A stretch of DNA of 64,000 nt from Ochrobactrum quorumnocens (GCF_002278035.1 NZ_CP022604.1:372001-436000); one strand, 5' to 3'. Positions 26,450 to 36,082 are shown, counted from the stretch's first letter. Notes: generated by a model not told the origin, from the letters alone. Program-made: numbers and translations.

Positions 26450-27745
26450 ATGACCGCCATCACCGATCCGAAGAAGTTTTTGACCAGTCTCTTTGATGCA
26501 GCGGTTGCTGCTGCTGACCCTGAACTGGTGATCCGCGCCAATCTGCCTGCAAAGCCCAAAGGCCGAACGATTGTGATTGGTGCAGGCAAAGGCTCGGCGC
26601 AGATGGCGGCTGCATTCGAGCGGGCATGGGCAGAGCGGCATGAGAATGAGGAAGCGCCGCTGGAAGGTGTTGTAGTCACGCGTTACGGCTATGGCACGCC
26701 CTGCAAAACTATTGAGATCATTGAGGCGTCGCATCCGATTCCCGATGATGCCGGGCTTGCTGCTTCAAAACGACTGTTTGACGCGGTGTCGGGTCTCACC
26801 GAGGATGATCTTGTCGTCGCGCTCATTTCCGGTGGCGGTTCGGCATTGTTGCCATCGCCGCCTGAAGGCCTGACCTTGGAAGATGAGATCGCCGTCAATA
26901 AGTCGTTGCTGGCATCTGGTGCGCCGATTTCGGCAATGAATGCCGTGAGAAAACATCTTTCGACCATCAAGGGTGGAAGATTAGCTGCTTGCGCCCATCC
27001 GGCAAAAGTCTTTTCGCTGGTCGTTTCTGATATTCCCGGTGACAATCCTGCCTTTGTTGCGTCAGGCCCAACTGTGCCGGATAAAACCAGCCGCGACGAA
27101 GCGCTGAAAATCATCGAACGCTATAAGCTTGAACTGCCAGATGCTGTGCTCGCGCATATCAAAAGCGAGAAGGCTCATGCGCCAAAACCCGACGACAAAA
27201 TCTTTGCCGACAATGAAGTACGTGTGATTGCGTCAGCAGCCGTTTCTCTGGAGGCCGCAGTCAAGGAAGCGGAGCGCCATGGCGTTGAGGCGGTGATCCT
27301 GTCCGATTCAATGGAAGGTGAGGCACGCGAAGTTGCTCATGTTCATGCGGCGATTGCGCGTGAAGTGGCTGATCGTGATCGTCCGTTTAAAAAGCCGGTG
27401 GTGATCCTGTCAGGTGGTGAAACGACCGTGACTATTCGTGCGAAAGGCGGCAAAGGCGGGCGCAACAGCGAGTTTCTACTGTCCTTCGCGCTTGATATAG
27501 ATAGCTATACGAATATTCACGCGCTGGCAGCGGATACCGATGGCATCGACGGTTCGGAAGATAATGCTGGAGCTTTTGCCGATGGCACAACGGTTTCGCG
27601 GCTGCAAAAGGCGGGTGAAGACGGGGCTGCGCGGCTTAACGTCAATGACGCATGGACGGCATTTGATGCGATTGATGATCTGTTCATGCCCGGTCCCACC
27701 GGAACGAACGTCAATGATCTGAGAGCGATTTTGATATTGGCTTAG
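26450..27745 (+). CDS. gckA: Glycerate 2-kinase (MOFRL family)
   Basis: Class-II glycerate kinase that makes 2-phosphoglycerate from D-glycerate, 431 residues. The N-terminal DUF4147 part has VIGAGKGSAQMAAAFE and LISGGGSALLPSPPEGLTLE; the C-terminal MOFRL part has SGGETTVTIRAKGGKGGRN and ALAADTDGIDGSEDNAGA. The ATG at 26450 was chosen because the conserved region starts there, with GGGAA upstream; the frame is open to an ATG at 26378. It is the last gene of the glyoxylate operon and overlaps the convergent ccoS by 35 bases. Confidence 0.9.
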   Translation: MTAITDPKKFLTSLFDAAVAAADPELVIRANLPAKPKGRTIVIGAGKGSAQMAAAFERAWAERHENEEAPLEGVVVTRYGYGTPCKTIEIIEASHPIPDDAGLAASKRLFDAVSGLTEDDLVVALISGGGSALLPSPPEGLTLEDEIAVNKSLLASGAPISAMNAVRKHLSTIKGGRLAACAHPAKVFSLVVSDIPGDNPAFVASGPTVPDKTSRDEALKIIERYKLELPDAVLAHIKSEKAHAPKPDDKIFADNEVRVIASAAVSLEAAVKEAERHGVEAVILSDSMEGEAREVAHVHAAIAREVADRDRPFKKPVVILSGGETTVTIRAKGGKGGRNSEFLLSFALDIDSYTNIHALAADTDGIDGSEDNAGAFADGTTVSRLQKAGEDGAARLNVNDAWTAFDAIDDLFMPGPTGTNVNDLRAILILA

Positions 27746-27884
27746 TTTCGTCGTCGATAAGTATCCGGGTTGCAGCTCCGTCTAAGTCTTCATACTGGCC
27801 ATTTTTCAATGACCATAAAAAACCGGCAAGGCCCAGAACACCAAGGCCCAGCGCGATGGGAATAAGGAAAAGAAGTCCGCTCAT
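27711..27884 (-). CDS. ccoS: cbb3 oxidase assembly protein CcoS
   Basis: A 57-residue membrane protein required for insertion of redox cofactors into CcoN. It starts MSGLLFLIPIALGLGVLGLA, one transmembrane helix, followed by the family signature FLWSLKNGQYEDLDGAATRIL. Its ATG overlaps the ccoI stop (ATGA), which supports translational coupling. The 3' end runs 35 bases into the convergent gckA, with a C-terminal tail (TKPISKSLSDH) shaped by that overlap. Confidence 0.92.
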   Translation of the reverse strand: MSGLLFLIPIALGLGVLGLAGFLWSLKNGQYEDLDGAATRILIDDETKPISKSLSDH

Positions 27885-30139
27885 TTGTGCGCTTCCTTCA
27901 AAATGGCAGCAGGTGCGACAGTGGTTTGCACCGGCTGCTTTTGCTTTCCAGCCCGCAATCGCATGGCGTTGCTGACGACCACGATGGACGATAGCGACAT
28001 CGATAATGCTGCTACCAATGGCGTCACATAGCCGAAAATCGCAATCGGCACAGCAATGATATTATAGCCTATGGACAGCGCAAAGTTTTGGCTGATCAGC
28101 TTGCCAGCTTCCTTCGATACAGCAAAAGCCAGCGGTACGGCGGAGAGGCTTTCGCGCAGGAATACGAAATCGGCAGCATTCCGGCCGATATCGGCAGCGG
28201 TTGCGGGAGCCATGGAAACATGGGCTGCAACAAGGGCTGGAGCATCATTAAGCCCGTCACCGACCATCAGAACTTTGCGACCATCGGCGGTGAGTTCCTG
28301 CACAAGTTGTGACTTGTCAGCAGGCAGAACTTCGCCGCGATAGGTATCGACACCAAGATAACCGGCAAGCTTTTGCACGGCGGGCTGTTTGTCGCCGGAA
28401 ATTATTTCCAGCTTCAAACCATTGCGTTTTAGAGTGCCGATGGCGCTCGCTGCATCTTCGCGCGGTTGGTCTTCAAAGCGGAATGTTTCAACCAGCTTGC
28501 CGTCGATGGAAAGGCAGGTCTCTGGGCCGTCGGCAGTATCAGCATGCGCATTGCTGTCAGTCCATTCGCGCTTTCCGAGCCGGTAAACCGTGCCATTCAA
28601 CGCTGCATCAATGCCCGAACCGGGAACTTCCTCAATGCGTGTGAAAGCAGTCATTGGCTTTGCGCCAGAGAACAACGCCAGCGCTCGCGACAATGGATGA
28701 CGCGAATAAAGCGACAGTTCAGCTGCAATTTCGAGGTGGTTCGGGTTGATCATATCGCGGTTAATGAGGCGCGGCTGACCAAGTGTCAGCGTTCCGGTCT
28801 TGTCGAATATGGCTGTATCGATCTCAGCCATCCGCTCCATTGCGGAACCGTCCTTGATCATGATGCCATTTTCAAACAGGCGTCGCGCGGCAACCACCTG
28901 AACGATTGGCACGGCAAGTGCCAACGCACAGGGGCAAGTGATAATGAGCGTGCAGATCGCAATATAGATAGAGCGATACCAGTCGCCGCCGGTATAGATC
29001 ATCCAGCCGACAAATGCCGCAAAGGCTATCGTATGCACCATCGGCACATAAAGCTCCGAGGCACGATCAGCGAGACGACGATAATAGGCGCGGCCTCCTT
29101 CTGCGACATCCATCAGGCGCACCATCTCGGCAAGGAACGAATCCTTGGCTTCGGCAGTTGCGCGAATGACGAGTGGAGCGGAGAGGTTCATGGTGCCCGC
29201 ACGAATATCCGAGCCGGGACCGACAGGCACTGCATCGCTTTCGCCCGATGCAATGGCGCAATCGAGTTCCGAGTGTCCATCTTCCACTTTCGCGTCAACG
29301 GGAACGCGCTCTCCTGCTGCAAGGATGATCCGCATTCCGGGGCGGACTTCATTGACCGGCAGATAGTTACGCTCGTCATTTTCGCCGATAACCACGGCAC
29401 CACGCGGGCTTAACTGTGCAAGACCTCGCACAGCGGAGCGTGCGCGTGCGCGCATGAGATAATCGAGCGTGCGACCGATCAACAGGAAAAACAGCAGTGA
29501 AACCGAGGCATCGAAGTAGGCGTGTTGCCCATGGTTCATGGTCTCATAAACGCTCATGCCGAAGGCAAGCGAAATGGCGAGTGCAATCGGCACATCCATG
29601 TTCACGCGATGGGCGCGAAGCGCATTCCATGCGGAAACATAGAAAATCCGACCCGAATAAATCAATGTCGGCAGGGCGATAAGACCGGAAATCCAGTGAA
29701 ACATATCGCGCGTTGCGGCATCTGCTCCCGACCAGACTGCAACAGACAACAGCATCACATTGCTGGATGCGAAGGCTGCAACCCCAAGCGCTATCAACAG
29801 CCGTGTGAAGGCCGGGTCCTTATCCTGAACCATATCGAAAATATGCGCCTCGTAGCCAAGGCGGCGTAGCGGATCGACGACATCAGGCGGTGTTTCGCCA
29901 TCCTTCCAGCGAATGGTGACGCGGCGCGCTGTGAGATTAACGCGAACATATGCGACGCCCGGCAGCTTACCGAGCACCTCTTCAATGGTCTTGATGCAAA
30001 GGCCGCAATGAACGCCGGGAACCGACAGATCAAGCTGGCGCAGGCCGTCGCCCAGCGCACGACTTGCAACCAGCATTTCATCGGGCGAAACGGTCTGAAT
30101 GACGGTGGCTATCTGAGCATTTTCAACGCAACAACTCAT
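27881..30139 (-). CDS. ccoI: Copper-transporting P1B-type ATPase for cbb3 assembly (CcoI/FixI)
   Basis: Inner-membrane copper pump of 752 residues that supplies Cu to the cbb3 oxidase. It has an N-terminal heavy-metal domain with CGLCIKTIEEV (about residues 42-52), eight predicted membrane segments, the CPC transport motif in TCPCALALAVP (about 400), the phosphorylation site DKTGTLTLGQP (about 443) and MVGDGLNDAPAL near residue 640. Unusual Cys residues at the N-terminus (MSCCVEN) may be another metal site. Its start overlaps ccoH by 4 bases and its end overlaps ccoS. Confidence 0.95.
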   Translation of the reverse strand: MSCCVENAQIATVIQTVSPDEMLVASRALGDGLRQLDLSVPGVHCGLCIKTIEEVLGKLPGVAYVRVNLTARRVTIRWKDGETPPDVVDPLRRLGYEAHIFDMVQDKDPAFTRLLIALGVAAFASSNVMLLSVAVWSGADAATRDMFHWISGLIALPTLIYSGRIFYVSAWNALRAHRVNMDVPIALAISLAFGMSVYETMNHGQHAYFDASVSLLFFLLIGRTLDYLMRARARSAVRGLAQLSPRGAVVIGENDERNYLPVNEVRPGMRIILAAGERVPVDAKVEDGHSELDCAIASGESDAVPVGPGSDIRAGTMNLSAPLVIRATAEAKDSFLAEMVRLMDVAEGGRAYYRRLADRASELYVPMVHTIAFAAFVGWMIYTGGDWYRSIYIAICTLIITCPCALALAVPIVQVVAARRLFENGIMIKDGSAMERMAEIDTAIFDKTGTLTLGQPRLINRDMINPNHLEIAAELSLYSRHPLSRALALFSGAKPMTAFTRIEEVPGSGIDAALNGTVYRLGKREWTDSNAHADTADGPETCLSIDGKLVETFRFEDQPREDAASAIGTLKRNGLKLEIISGDKQPAVQKLAGYLGVDTYRGEVLPADKSQLVQELTADGRKVLMVGDGLNDAPALVAAHVSMAPATAADIGRNAADFVFLRESLSAVPLAFAVSKEAGKLISQNFALSIGYNIIAVPIAIFGYVTPLVAALSMSLSSIVVVSNAMRLRAGKQKQPVQTTVAPAAILKEAHK

Positions 30140-30648
30140 AAGATCCTCCCGTCCTTCACAAGAACGCGGATGATATGGCGATAGGGATCTTCAAGGCCAT
30201 ACTTTTCATTGGCATCGGCATTGACTTCCATGATCCATGCGCCTTCACCAAGCTCAAGCGGCGCGGTCAGCACACCCTCGTCACCCGTGCTGAGGGTGAC
30301 TTTGGTGTCGTGCACATCGCCGACCGGGCGCTTGAATTCAACCGTGCCACCGGCCAAGGTAATGGCTTTGCCGTCGCGATCCGCGAGTTTCCAGCTGAAC
30401 ACACCTTCTGCGTAAGATGGCTGGGACTGCCAACCGAGTGCAGCTTGTTCCTTGCCGGTTTCGGCTTTGTCGTTGAACTCCTGGCTTGCGACATAGGTGT
30501 TTTTCACCACAAGCCCGCTCCAGCTACTGACTGCCTTGTAAGCCATGGTCATATTGACAGCGATGATGACGCCAAAAAAGGCAATCATGATGCCCAGCAT
30601 GTGCCAACCGGTAAAAGTGCCTGACGTTTTTGATTTTACTGACATCAT
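30136..30648 (-). CDS. ccoH: cbb3 oxidase assembly protein FixH/CcoH
   Basis: Membrane-anchored assembly factor of 170 residues with one N-terminal helix (GWHMLGIMIAFFGVIIAVNM, about residues 14-33) and a periplasmic domain with GLVVKNTYVASQEFN, the FixH signature. It interacts with CcoN/CcoP during assembly in related species. The ATGA overlaps at both ends place it between ccoG and ccoI in one operon. Confidence 0.92.
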   Translation of the reverse strand: MMSVKSKTSGTFTGWHMLGIMIAFFGVIIAVNMTMAYKAVSSWSGLVVKNTYVASQEFNDKAETGKEQAALGWQSQPSYAEGVFSWKLADRDGKAITLAGGTVEFKRPVGDVHDTKVTLSTGDEGVLTAPLELGEGAWIMEVNADANEKYGLEDPYRHIIRVLVKDGRIL

Positions 30649-32210
30649 TTCTTCTCCGGTGCCATGAAAGTTGCTTTGTAGCGTGCGCTTTCGGAGCCGT
30701 CCGCGTCGCGCACTTCGATTTCATAGTCGGAGCGTGGCTCCGTAATTGCATCATGCGGCAGGGTCACGAAAACGCGCAGCGTCTTCAGCCGGTCGGGTTC
30801 TACCGGCACATCGTAATTGCCTTCCGCATCGATGTTTTCATCCTGAACAGTCAGCGTTGCACCCGGCAACCCTTCTATCGACAGACGGAAAGTGCGTGGA
30901 ACGGGGATCATGTTGAGCAGCTTGACGGTATAACCGTTGCGGATTGAGCCATCGGACAGCAACACATATTGCGGCGTGCGGTCATGCAACACGTTAATGC
31001 CGATGCGCTGACGCATCGAAAGCGAGATAACGAGCGTGAGGCCGATCAGCGCCCAGACGATGAAGTAAAACAGGATGCGCGGACGCAGAACTTTTTTCAG
31101 CGACAGATGTTCAACCGCACTGGAAAACTTGTTTGGCGCTTCATAGACACGCGTGGGATCGATAGGAGCCGTGCCGTTATTGGTGGCGAGGTCCATATTC
31201 GAATTGTAGTCGGCAAGTGTTGCATAGGAGATCAGTCCGCGTTCCTTGCCGACCTTGTCCATCACAGAGTTGCAGGCATCAATGCAGAGTGCGCAGGTAA
31301 TACATTCAAGCTGCTGCCCGTCGCGAATGTCGATACCCATAGGGCAGGCGGCAACGCAGGCATTACAATCGACGCAATCGCCAACGGTTTCGCCCGTAGT
31401 AATTGCTTTTTTGGAGTGACGTGAACGTGGTTCGCCGCGCCAGTCATTATAGGTGACGGTGAGAGAGTTCTCATCGAGCATGGCCGCCTGGATGCGTGGC
31501 CAAGGACACATATAAGTGCAGACCTGCTCACGCATCAGGCCGCCGAAAACATAGGTCGTGGCGGTGAGAATGGCGACGGTGAAATAGGCGACGGGTGCCG
31601 CTTTAGCCGTGACGAAATCCATAAGCAGAGTGGGGGCGTCGGCGAAATAGAAAATCCATGCGCCACCGGTCAGAATACCGATCAATATCCAGATGCCGTG
31701 CTTGGTTACTCGCTTCCAGACCTTGTCAAAGGTCCATGGAGCCTTATCGAGTTTCATGCGGGCATTGCGGTCGCCTTCGATCGCGCGCTCAACAACAAGA
31801 TAGAGATCGACCCAGACAGTCTGCGGACAGGTGTAGCCACACCAAGCGCGCCCAGCCGCAGATGTCACCAGAAACAGACCGAGGCCCGCCATGATGAGCA
31901 GGCCCGCGACGTAATAGAATTCCTGCGGCCAGATTTCGATGAAGAAGAAATAGAAGCGGCGATTGGCAAGATCAATCAGCACCGCCTGATCGGGCGCATA
32001 GGGGCCGCGATCCCAGCGCAGCCACGGCGTCAGGTAATAGATCCCCAACGTAATGAACATGATGATCCATTTGAAGCGGCGGAACTCACCCTGCACACGC
32101 TTCGGAAATATCTTCACCCGCGCCGCATAAAGCGACTTCCCACTTTTAGGGAGGCGGGTCTTGGGGGAGTTGACTGCCTGAACGTCTATGCGTTCGACAT
32201 CGTCTGACAT
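30645..32210 (-). CDS. ccoG: cbb3 oxidase accessory protein CcoG (FixG/RdxA)
   Basis: Membrane ferredoxin-like protein of 521 residues that supports copper handling in cbb3 assembly. It has five or so transmembrane helices, the AWCGYTCPQTVW motif, and two 4Fe-4S sites (CVDCNACVAACPMGID and CITCALCIDACN, about residues 270-320). A C-terminal periplasmic IgG-like domain follows the last helix. The ATG at 32210 has AGGAG with suitable spacing; the frame is open upstream to 32315. It starts the ccoGHIS unit. Confidence 0.93.
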   Translation of the reverse strand: MSDDVERIDVQAVNSPKTRLPKSGKSLYAARVKIFPKRVQGEFRRFKWIIMFITLGIYYLTPWLRWDRGPYAPDQAVLIDLANRRFYFFFIEIWPQEFYYVAGLLIMAGLGLFLVTSAAGRAWCGYTCPQTVWVDLYLVVERAIEGDRNARMKLDKAPWTFDKVWKRVTKHGIWILIGILTGGAWIFYFADAPTLLMDFVTAKAAPVAYFTVAILTATTYVFGGLMREQVCTYMCPWPRIQAAMLDENSLTVTYNDWRGEPRSRHSKKAITTGETVGDCVDCNACVAACPMGIDIRDGQQLECITCALCIDACNSVMDKVGKERGLISYATLADYNSNMDLATNNGTAPIDPTRVYEAPNKFSSAVEHLSLKKVLRPRILFYFIVWALIGLTLVISLSMRQRIGINVLHDRTPQYVLLSDGSIRNGYTVKLLNMIPVPRTFRLSIEGLPGATLTVQDENIDAEGNYDVPVEPDRLKTLRVFVTLPHDAITEPRSDYEIEVRDADGSESARYKATFMAPEKK

Positions 32211-32371
32211 TTGCCTTGCTCCTGAAGCGCGATGCCGGACAGACAGAAGCTGGCTTGCCGGTAGATCGTACTTGCAACAATTGAGAGCGGGGTGGTTATT
32301 CGCCGTCCGTTCCAATGCAGTGACATGAGCGCAGCCCCGATTTGCCGTTCAATTGGAGCTGCCCTTGTTTT

Positions 32372-32396
32372 CACTGGCCCCTTTTCGGGGCCAGTG
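32372..32396. other. Strong hairpin between ccoP and ccoG
   Basis: A perfect 10-base stem, CACTGGCCCC and GGGGCCAGTG, around a 5-base loop. No T run follows on either strand, so it is not a standard terminator. It may stabilise or process the ccoNOQP transcript. Confidence 0.5.
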
Positions 32397-32400
32397 GTCG

Positions 32401-32476
32401 TTAGAGCGGCTCCAATTAAGATTGAATCGTTGGAGCCGCTCTAACTATTTGTTTTTACGCATTATCCTACGTAAAA
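32401..32476. repeat. Palindromic repeat, AGCGGCTCC type
   Basis: TTAGAGCGGCTCCAA (32401-32415) and TTGGAGCCGCTCTAA (32430-32444) form a perfect 15-base stem, followed by a smaller TTTTACG/CGTAAAA hairpin. It matches the element at 16843-16903, with stem changes that keep pairing. Confidence 0.75.
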
Positions 32477-32503
32477 CTGCTAAGCACTTTTGCTGGAAAT
32501 GCT

Positions 32504-33367
32504 TTATTCACCACCACCGAGCGAGTGGACGAAAATTGCGAGCTGCTTGACGGTTGCATCGCCGAGGCGCGTTTCCCAAGCAGGCATCACGCCATGTTTT
32601 GGACGCGCGACCTGACGCGCAATAGCGTCTTCGCCCGAGCCGTAGAACCAGATGGCGTCGGTGAGATTTGGTGCACCAAATTCACGCAGGCCCTTTGCAT
32701 CCGCGCCGTGACAGACGGCACAGTTTTCAGCAAATACCTTTTGGCCTTCCGGAACCATGGCCGGATCATGTGGCGTGCCGGAAAGGCTGACCACGTAAGC
32801 TGCGACATCGCGTATCTGAGCGGGCTCGAGGACATCCGCAAAGCCCGGCATTTCCGAAACGCGTGTTTCACTATCGTCAGGCGAGCGCACTCCATGACGA
32901 ATGGTCGTCAGGATGTCGTCGACCGAACCACCCCACAGCCAGTCATCATCATTGAGGTTTGGATAGCCGGGTGCGCCCTGTGCGCCTGAGCCGTGGCACT
33001 GCACGCAATTGACGCGGAAAGCAGCCGCACCGCCCGCAATCGCATATTGGCGCAGGTTTTCATCGGCCAGAATCTCATGCACATCCTTGGCTTTGATCTG
33101 GTCGATAATGCCCTGACGACCAGCCGCAATCTCTGCGTTCTCTTTCCAGAAATCGCCGCGGCTCGACCAGCCGATCAGGCCCGCGGTTGAATTGGAAATC
33201 AGCGGCCATGCGGGATAGGCAATGACATAGGCAAGTGCCCAGACAATCGTTGCGTAAAAGGTCCAGAGCCACCAGCGTGGCATTGGATTGTCGAGTTCCC
33301 GAATGCCATCCCATTCGTGGCCGGTGGTCTCTACGCCACTGACTTCATCGATCTGTTTGTCAGTCAT
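32504..33367 (-). CDS. ccoP: cbb3 oxidase dihaem cytochrome c subunit CcoP
   Basis: Membrane-anchored dihaem c subunit of 287 residues that passes electrons to CcoO and CcoN. One N-terminal helix (residues about 33-53) precedes two cytochrome domains with CVQCH near residue 122 and CAVCH near residue 212, and two likely axial Met residues. The ATG at 33367 overlaps ccoQ by 8 bases; the longer frame from 33448 does not match the family. Confidence 0.93.
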   Translation of the reverse strand: MTDKQIDEVSGVETTGHEWDGIRELDNPMPRWWLWTFYATIVWALAYVIAYPAWPLISNSTAGLIGWSSRGDFWKENAEIAAGRQGIIDQIKAKDVHEILADENLRQYAIAGGAAAFRVNCVQCHGSGAQGAPGYPNLNDDDWLWGGSVDDILTTIRHGVRSPDDSETRVSEMPGFADVLEPAQIRDVAAYVVSLSGTPHDPAMVPEGQKVFAENCAVCHGADAKGLREFGAPNLTDAIWFYGSGEDAIARQVARPKHGVMPAWETRLGDATVKQLAIFVHSLGGGE

Positions 33368-33518
33368 TTTTGTCGTCCTTGAATGGAATTTCCTTCGCTT
33401 CATCGGCTTTCTTTTTGCTTCCGGGGCGGAAGGCAAAGAGAATGACAAAGACGAAGAAGAGCGCCATGGCGAGCAGGCCCCAGCTATCGGCGAAAGTGCG
33501 TAGGGTATTGTAATCCAT
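33360..33518 (-). CDS. ccoQ: cbb3 oxidase subunit CcoQ (FixQ)
   Basis: A 52-residue protein, MDYNTLRTFADSWGLLAMAL and on, with one helix and then the FRPGSKKKADEAKEIPF tail typical of CcoQ. It stabilises the oxidase in related species. The ATG at 33518 has a GGAGA 6 bases upstream. It lies between ccoO and ccoP and overlaps ccoP by 8 bases. Confidence 0.92.
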   Translation of the reverse strand: MDYNTLRTFADSWGLLAMALFFVFVILFAFRPGSKKKADEAKEIPFKDDKND

Positions 33519-33533
33519 CGCTAAATCTCCGCT

Positions 33534-34265
33534 TTATCGCGCTTTGGGGGACTGGTCGTAGGTCGAGAAATCAACGAGCGTGCCGAGCATCTGGAGATAG
33601 GCGATGAGCGCGTCCATTTCGGAGATGACCTGCGGATTACCGTCAAAATCACCAACACGTGCCTTGGGATAACGCCCTTCGACACCAGAAGTATCGGCGT
33701 TCGGATCGGCTTGAGCCTTCAGGTCGGCGAGTGCATTGTCGACCATCTCGGGGGTGTAAGGCACACCGACTGCCACATTGGCCTTCAGGTTCGCAGCGAT
33801 GTTGTTGGCATCGAGCGGACGATCTTTGAGGAAGGCGTAGCTTGGCATGACCGATTCCGGCACCACGTCACGCGGACGGATGAGGTGCTGCACGTGCCAT
33901 TCGTTGGAGTAACGGCCACCGACGCGCGCAAGGTCGGGACCTGTACGCTTAGAGCCCCACTGGAATGAATGGTCATACATGGATTCCGCAGCCAGACTGT
34001 AATGGCCGTAGCGCTCCACTTCGTCACGGAACGGGCGGATCATCTGGCTGTGGCAGAGATAACAACCTTCACGCACATAGATGTCACGGCCCGCGAGTTC
34101 CAGCGGCGAATAGGGACGCATGCCCTCCACCTTCTCGATGGTATTTTCGAGATAGAACAGCGGCGCGATCTCAACGATGCCACCGACCGTTACCACGGCA
34201 AGCGAGGCAATCAGCAGCAAGGTCGCGTTTCTCTCCAGCTTGGAGTGTTTTTTCAGAATAGACAT
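33534..34265 (-). CDS. ccoO: cbb3 oxidase cytochrome c subunit CcoO
   Basis: Membrane-anchored monohaem subunit of 243 residues. One N-terminal helix (about residues 15-38) is followed by the family motif [17 protein letters not shown], with the haem site CYLCH near residue 70, and by the conserved [19 protein letters not shown]. It sits between ccoN and ccoQ, 12 and 15 bases away. Confidence 0.95.
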   Translation of the reverse strand: MSILKKHSKLERNATLLLIASLAVVTVGGIVEIAPLFYLENTIEKVEGMRPYSPLELAGRDIYVREGCYLCHSQMIRPFRDEVERYGHYSLAAESMYDHSFQWGSKRTGPDLARVGGRYSNEWHVQHLIRPRDVVPESVMPSYAFLKDRPLDANNIAANLKANVAVGVPYTPEMVDNALADLKAQADPNADTSGVEGRYPKARVGDFDGNPQVISEMDALIAYLQMLGTLVDFSTYDQSPKAR

Positions 34266-34277
34266 AAATCACACTCC

Positions 34278-35903
34278 TTATTCGGCTGGCTGCATTGGGG
34301 CGCCAGCAGCAGGCCGGGCACCGCCCATTGGCACTTCTTTGCGCAGGTTGCCGCGAATGGTCTGGTAGACATTCCATGCCATGACCAATCCACCGGCGAG
34401 GTAGAGCAGACCGCCTGCCGTACGGATGACGTAGTATGGGAACATTGCGAGCACGGTTTCGGCGAAGGAATAGACGAGGAAACCCTGATCGTCGTATTCG
34501 CGCCACATCAGACCCTGCTGGATACCGGCAACCCACATGGCAGCGGCGTAGAGCACGATGCCGAGTGTTGCGAGCCAGAAGTGCCAGTTGACCATGCGGA
34601 TCGAATAGAGGCGTTCACGGTCCCACAGCTTGGGTGTGAGGTAGTAAACGGCAGCAAATGTGATCATGCCATTCCAGCCCAGCGCACCCGCATGAACGTG
34701 ACCAATGGTCCAGTCGGTGTAGTGGGACAGCGAGTTGACTGCCTTGATCGACAGCATCGGACCTTCAAAGGTCGCCATGCCATAGAAGGCGATAGCTGCA
34801 ACCATCAGACGGATGATCGGATCGGTACGAACCTTGTCCCATGCACCCGAAAGCGTCATCAGACCGTTGATCATGCCACCCCATGAAGGCATCCACAGCA
34901 TGATCGAGAACACCATGCCGAGCGTCTGCGCCCAATCGGGAACAGCCGTGTAATGTAGATGGTGAGGGCCAGCCCAGATATAGAGGAAGATGATAGACCA
35001 GAAGTGAACGATCGACAGGCGATAGGAATAGACCGGACGGTTCGCCTGCTTTGGTACGAAATAGTACATCATCGCAAGGAATGGCACGGTCAGGAAGAAC
35101 GCAACCGCGTTATGGCCGTACCACCATTGGGTCACGGCATCCTGAACGCCTGCGAAGGCCGAATAGCTCTTGACGCCTAAGAACGATACCGGGATCGCCA
35201 GATTGTTGATGATATGCAACATGGCAATGGTGATGATGAACGACAGGTAGAACCAGTTTGCCACATAGATATGCGGCTCTTTGCGCTTCAACACGGTGCC
35301 GAGGAAGACAACGAGATAGGCGACCCAGACGATGGTGAGCCAGATATCGACATACCATTCCGGTTCAGCATATTCGCGGCTCTGTGTGATACCGAGCAGG
35401 TAGCCGGTTGCAGCCATTACGATAAAGAGCTGATAGCCCCAGAATACGAACCAGGCCAAATCGCCACCAACGAGGCGTGCGCGACAGGTACGCTGCACGA
35501 CATAGAAGGATGAGGCGATGAGTATGTTGCCGCCAAACGCAAAAACAACTGCTGATGTGTGCAGCGGACGCAGACGGCCAAAGTTCAGATAAGGTTCCAG
35601 ATTGAGATCCGGAAAAGCGAGCTGGGCTGCGATAAGCACACCGACCAGAAAGCCAACAACGCCCCAGAATACGGTTGCGATGACACCATAGCGGATCGGT
35701 CCATCCATATAGGTGGACTGGTCAACCTTCTTTGGCGTCAGGCCGTAATCGGCATTCCGCATCAGCAAAATGGTGAAGATGGCAAGTGTAGCGAACAGAA
35801 TCCACATATGGGTTCTGAACAACTCATCATGAGAAAATCCGGCCAGAAGCACGGCAAAAAGTGCTCCCAGACCAGAAAGGACTGTTCCAGCGGCGTAGTT
35901 CAT
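34278..35903 (-). CDS. ccoN: cbb3 oxidase catalytic subunit CcoN
   Basis: Haem-copper oxidase catalytic subunit of 541 residues with about 14 helices. It reduces oxygen at high affinity under microaerobic conditions. Features include the His ligands in the first conserved block ([16 protein letters not shown]), the Cu-site region [15 protein letters not shown] and [14 protein letters not shown], and [16 protein letters not shown] near residue 400. It is the first gene of ccoNOQP, with an FNR/FixK-type box about 96 bases upstream. Confidence 0.96.
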   Translation of the reverse strand: MNYAAGTVLSGLGALFAVLLAGFSHDELFRTHMWILFATLAIFTILLMRNADYGLTPKKVDQSTYMDGPIRYGVIATVFWGVVGFLVGVLIAAQLAFPDLNLEPYLNFGRLRPLHTSAVVFAFGGNILIASSFYVVQRTCRARLVGGDLAWFVFWGYQLFIVMAATGYLLGITQSREYAEPEWYVDIWLTIVWVAYLVVFLGTVLKRKEPHIYVANWFYLSFIITIAMLHIINNLAIPVSFLGVKSYSAFAGVQDAVTQWWYGHNAVAFFLTVPFLAMMYYFVPKQANRPVYSYRLSIVHFWSIIFLYIWAGPHHLHYTAVPDWAQTLGMVFSIMLWMPSWGGMINGLMTLSGAWDKVRTDPIIRLMVAAIAFYGMATFEGPMLSIKAVNSLSHYTDWTIGHVHAGALGWNGMITFAAVYYLTPKLWDRERLYSIRMVNWHFWLATLGIVLYAAAMWVAGIQQGLMWREYDDQGFLVYSFAETVLAMFPYYVIRTAGGLLYLAGGLVMAWNVYQTIRGNLRKEVPMGGARPAAGAPMQPAE

Positions 35904-35992
35904 CTAATCCCCTCGCAGCGCAAGTCAGAAGCTGTCGAAGTGAAGACAGCTATAGCGATAGTTCTCTATCGGCTCTCTACGAGAGGGTGTCA

Positions 35993-36006
35993 TTGATCTA
36001 AATCAA
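35993..36006. promoter_or_regulatory. FNR/FixK-type box upstream of ccoN
   Basis: TTGAT-CTAA-ATCAA, a perfect match to the TTGAT-N4-ATCAA consensus, centred 96 bases before the ccoN start. It implies low-oxygen activation by FnrN/FixK-type regulators. Confidence 0.85.
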
Positions 36007-36016
36007 CGAGCGCTTA

Positions 36017-36082
36017 AGCGCATCCCGAAAAGTGTGAAACGGTTTTCGGACAAGATGCGTGCCAAAACAAAAGATTAGAGCG
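36017..36082. repeat. Brucellaceae palindromic repeat, truncated copy
   Basis: Part A is complete (GCGCATCCCGAAAAGTGT, CGGTTTTCGG, GATGCGTG) and runs into AAAGATTAGAGCGC, the start of part B, which then stops. It lies 11 bases from the FNR box and 31 bases beyond the irr stop. Confidence 0.75.

Larger units (their letters stand above)
32211..32503. other. Intergenic region between ccoP and ccoG
   Basis: These 293 bases separate the two cbb3 transcription units. They hold the CACTGGCCCC/GGGGCCAGTG hairpin (32372-32396) and the AGAGCGGCTCC repeat (32401-32476). No FNR box was found here, so ccoGHIS may depend on read-through or a weaker promoter. Confidence 0.5.

Noticed and set aside
28466..29413. 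A 315-codon open frame antisense to ccoI
   Set aside because: No motif or ribosome binding site; ccoI has all P-type ATPase motifs.
32372..32396. Rho-independent terminator of ccoNOQP
   Set aside because: The stem is strong but no T run follows on the minus strand; kept only as a hairpin.
33969..34886. A 305-codon open frame antisense to ccoO and ccoN
   Set aside because: It spans two well-supported genes and the gap between them and has no family signature.
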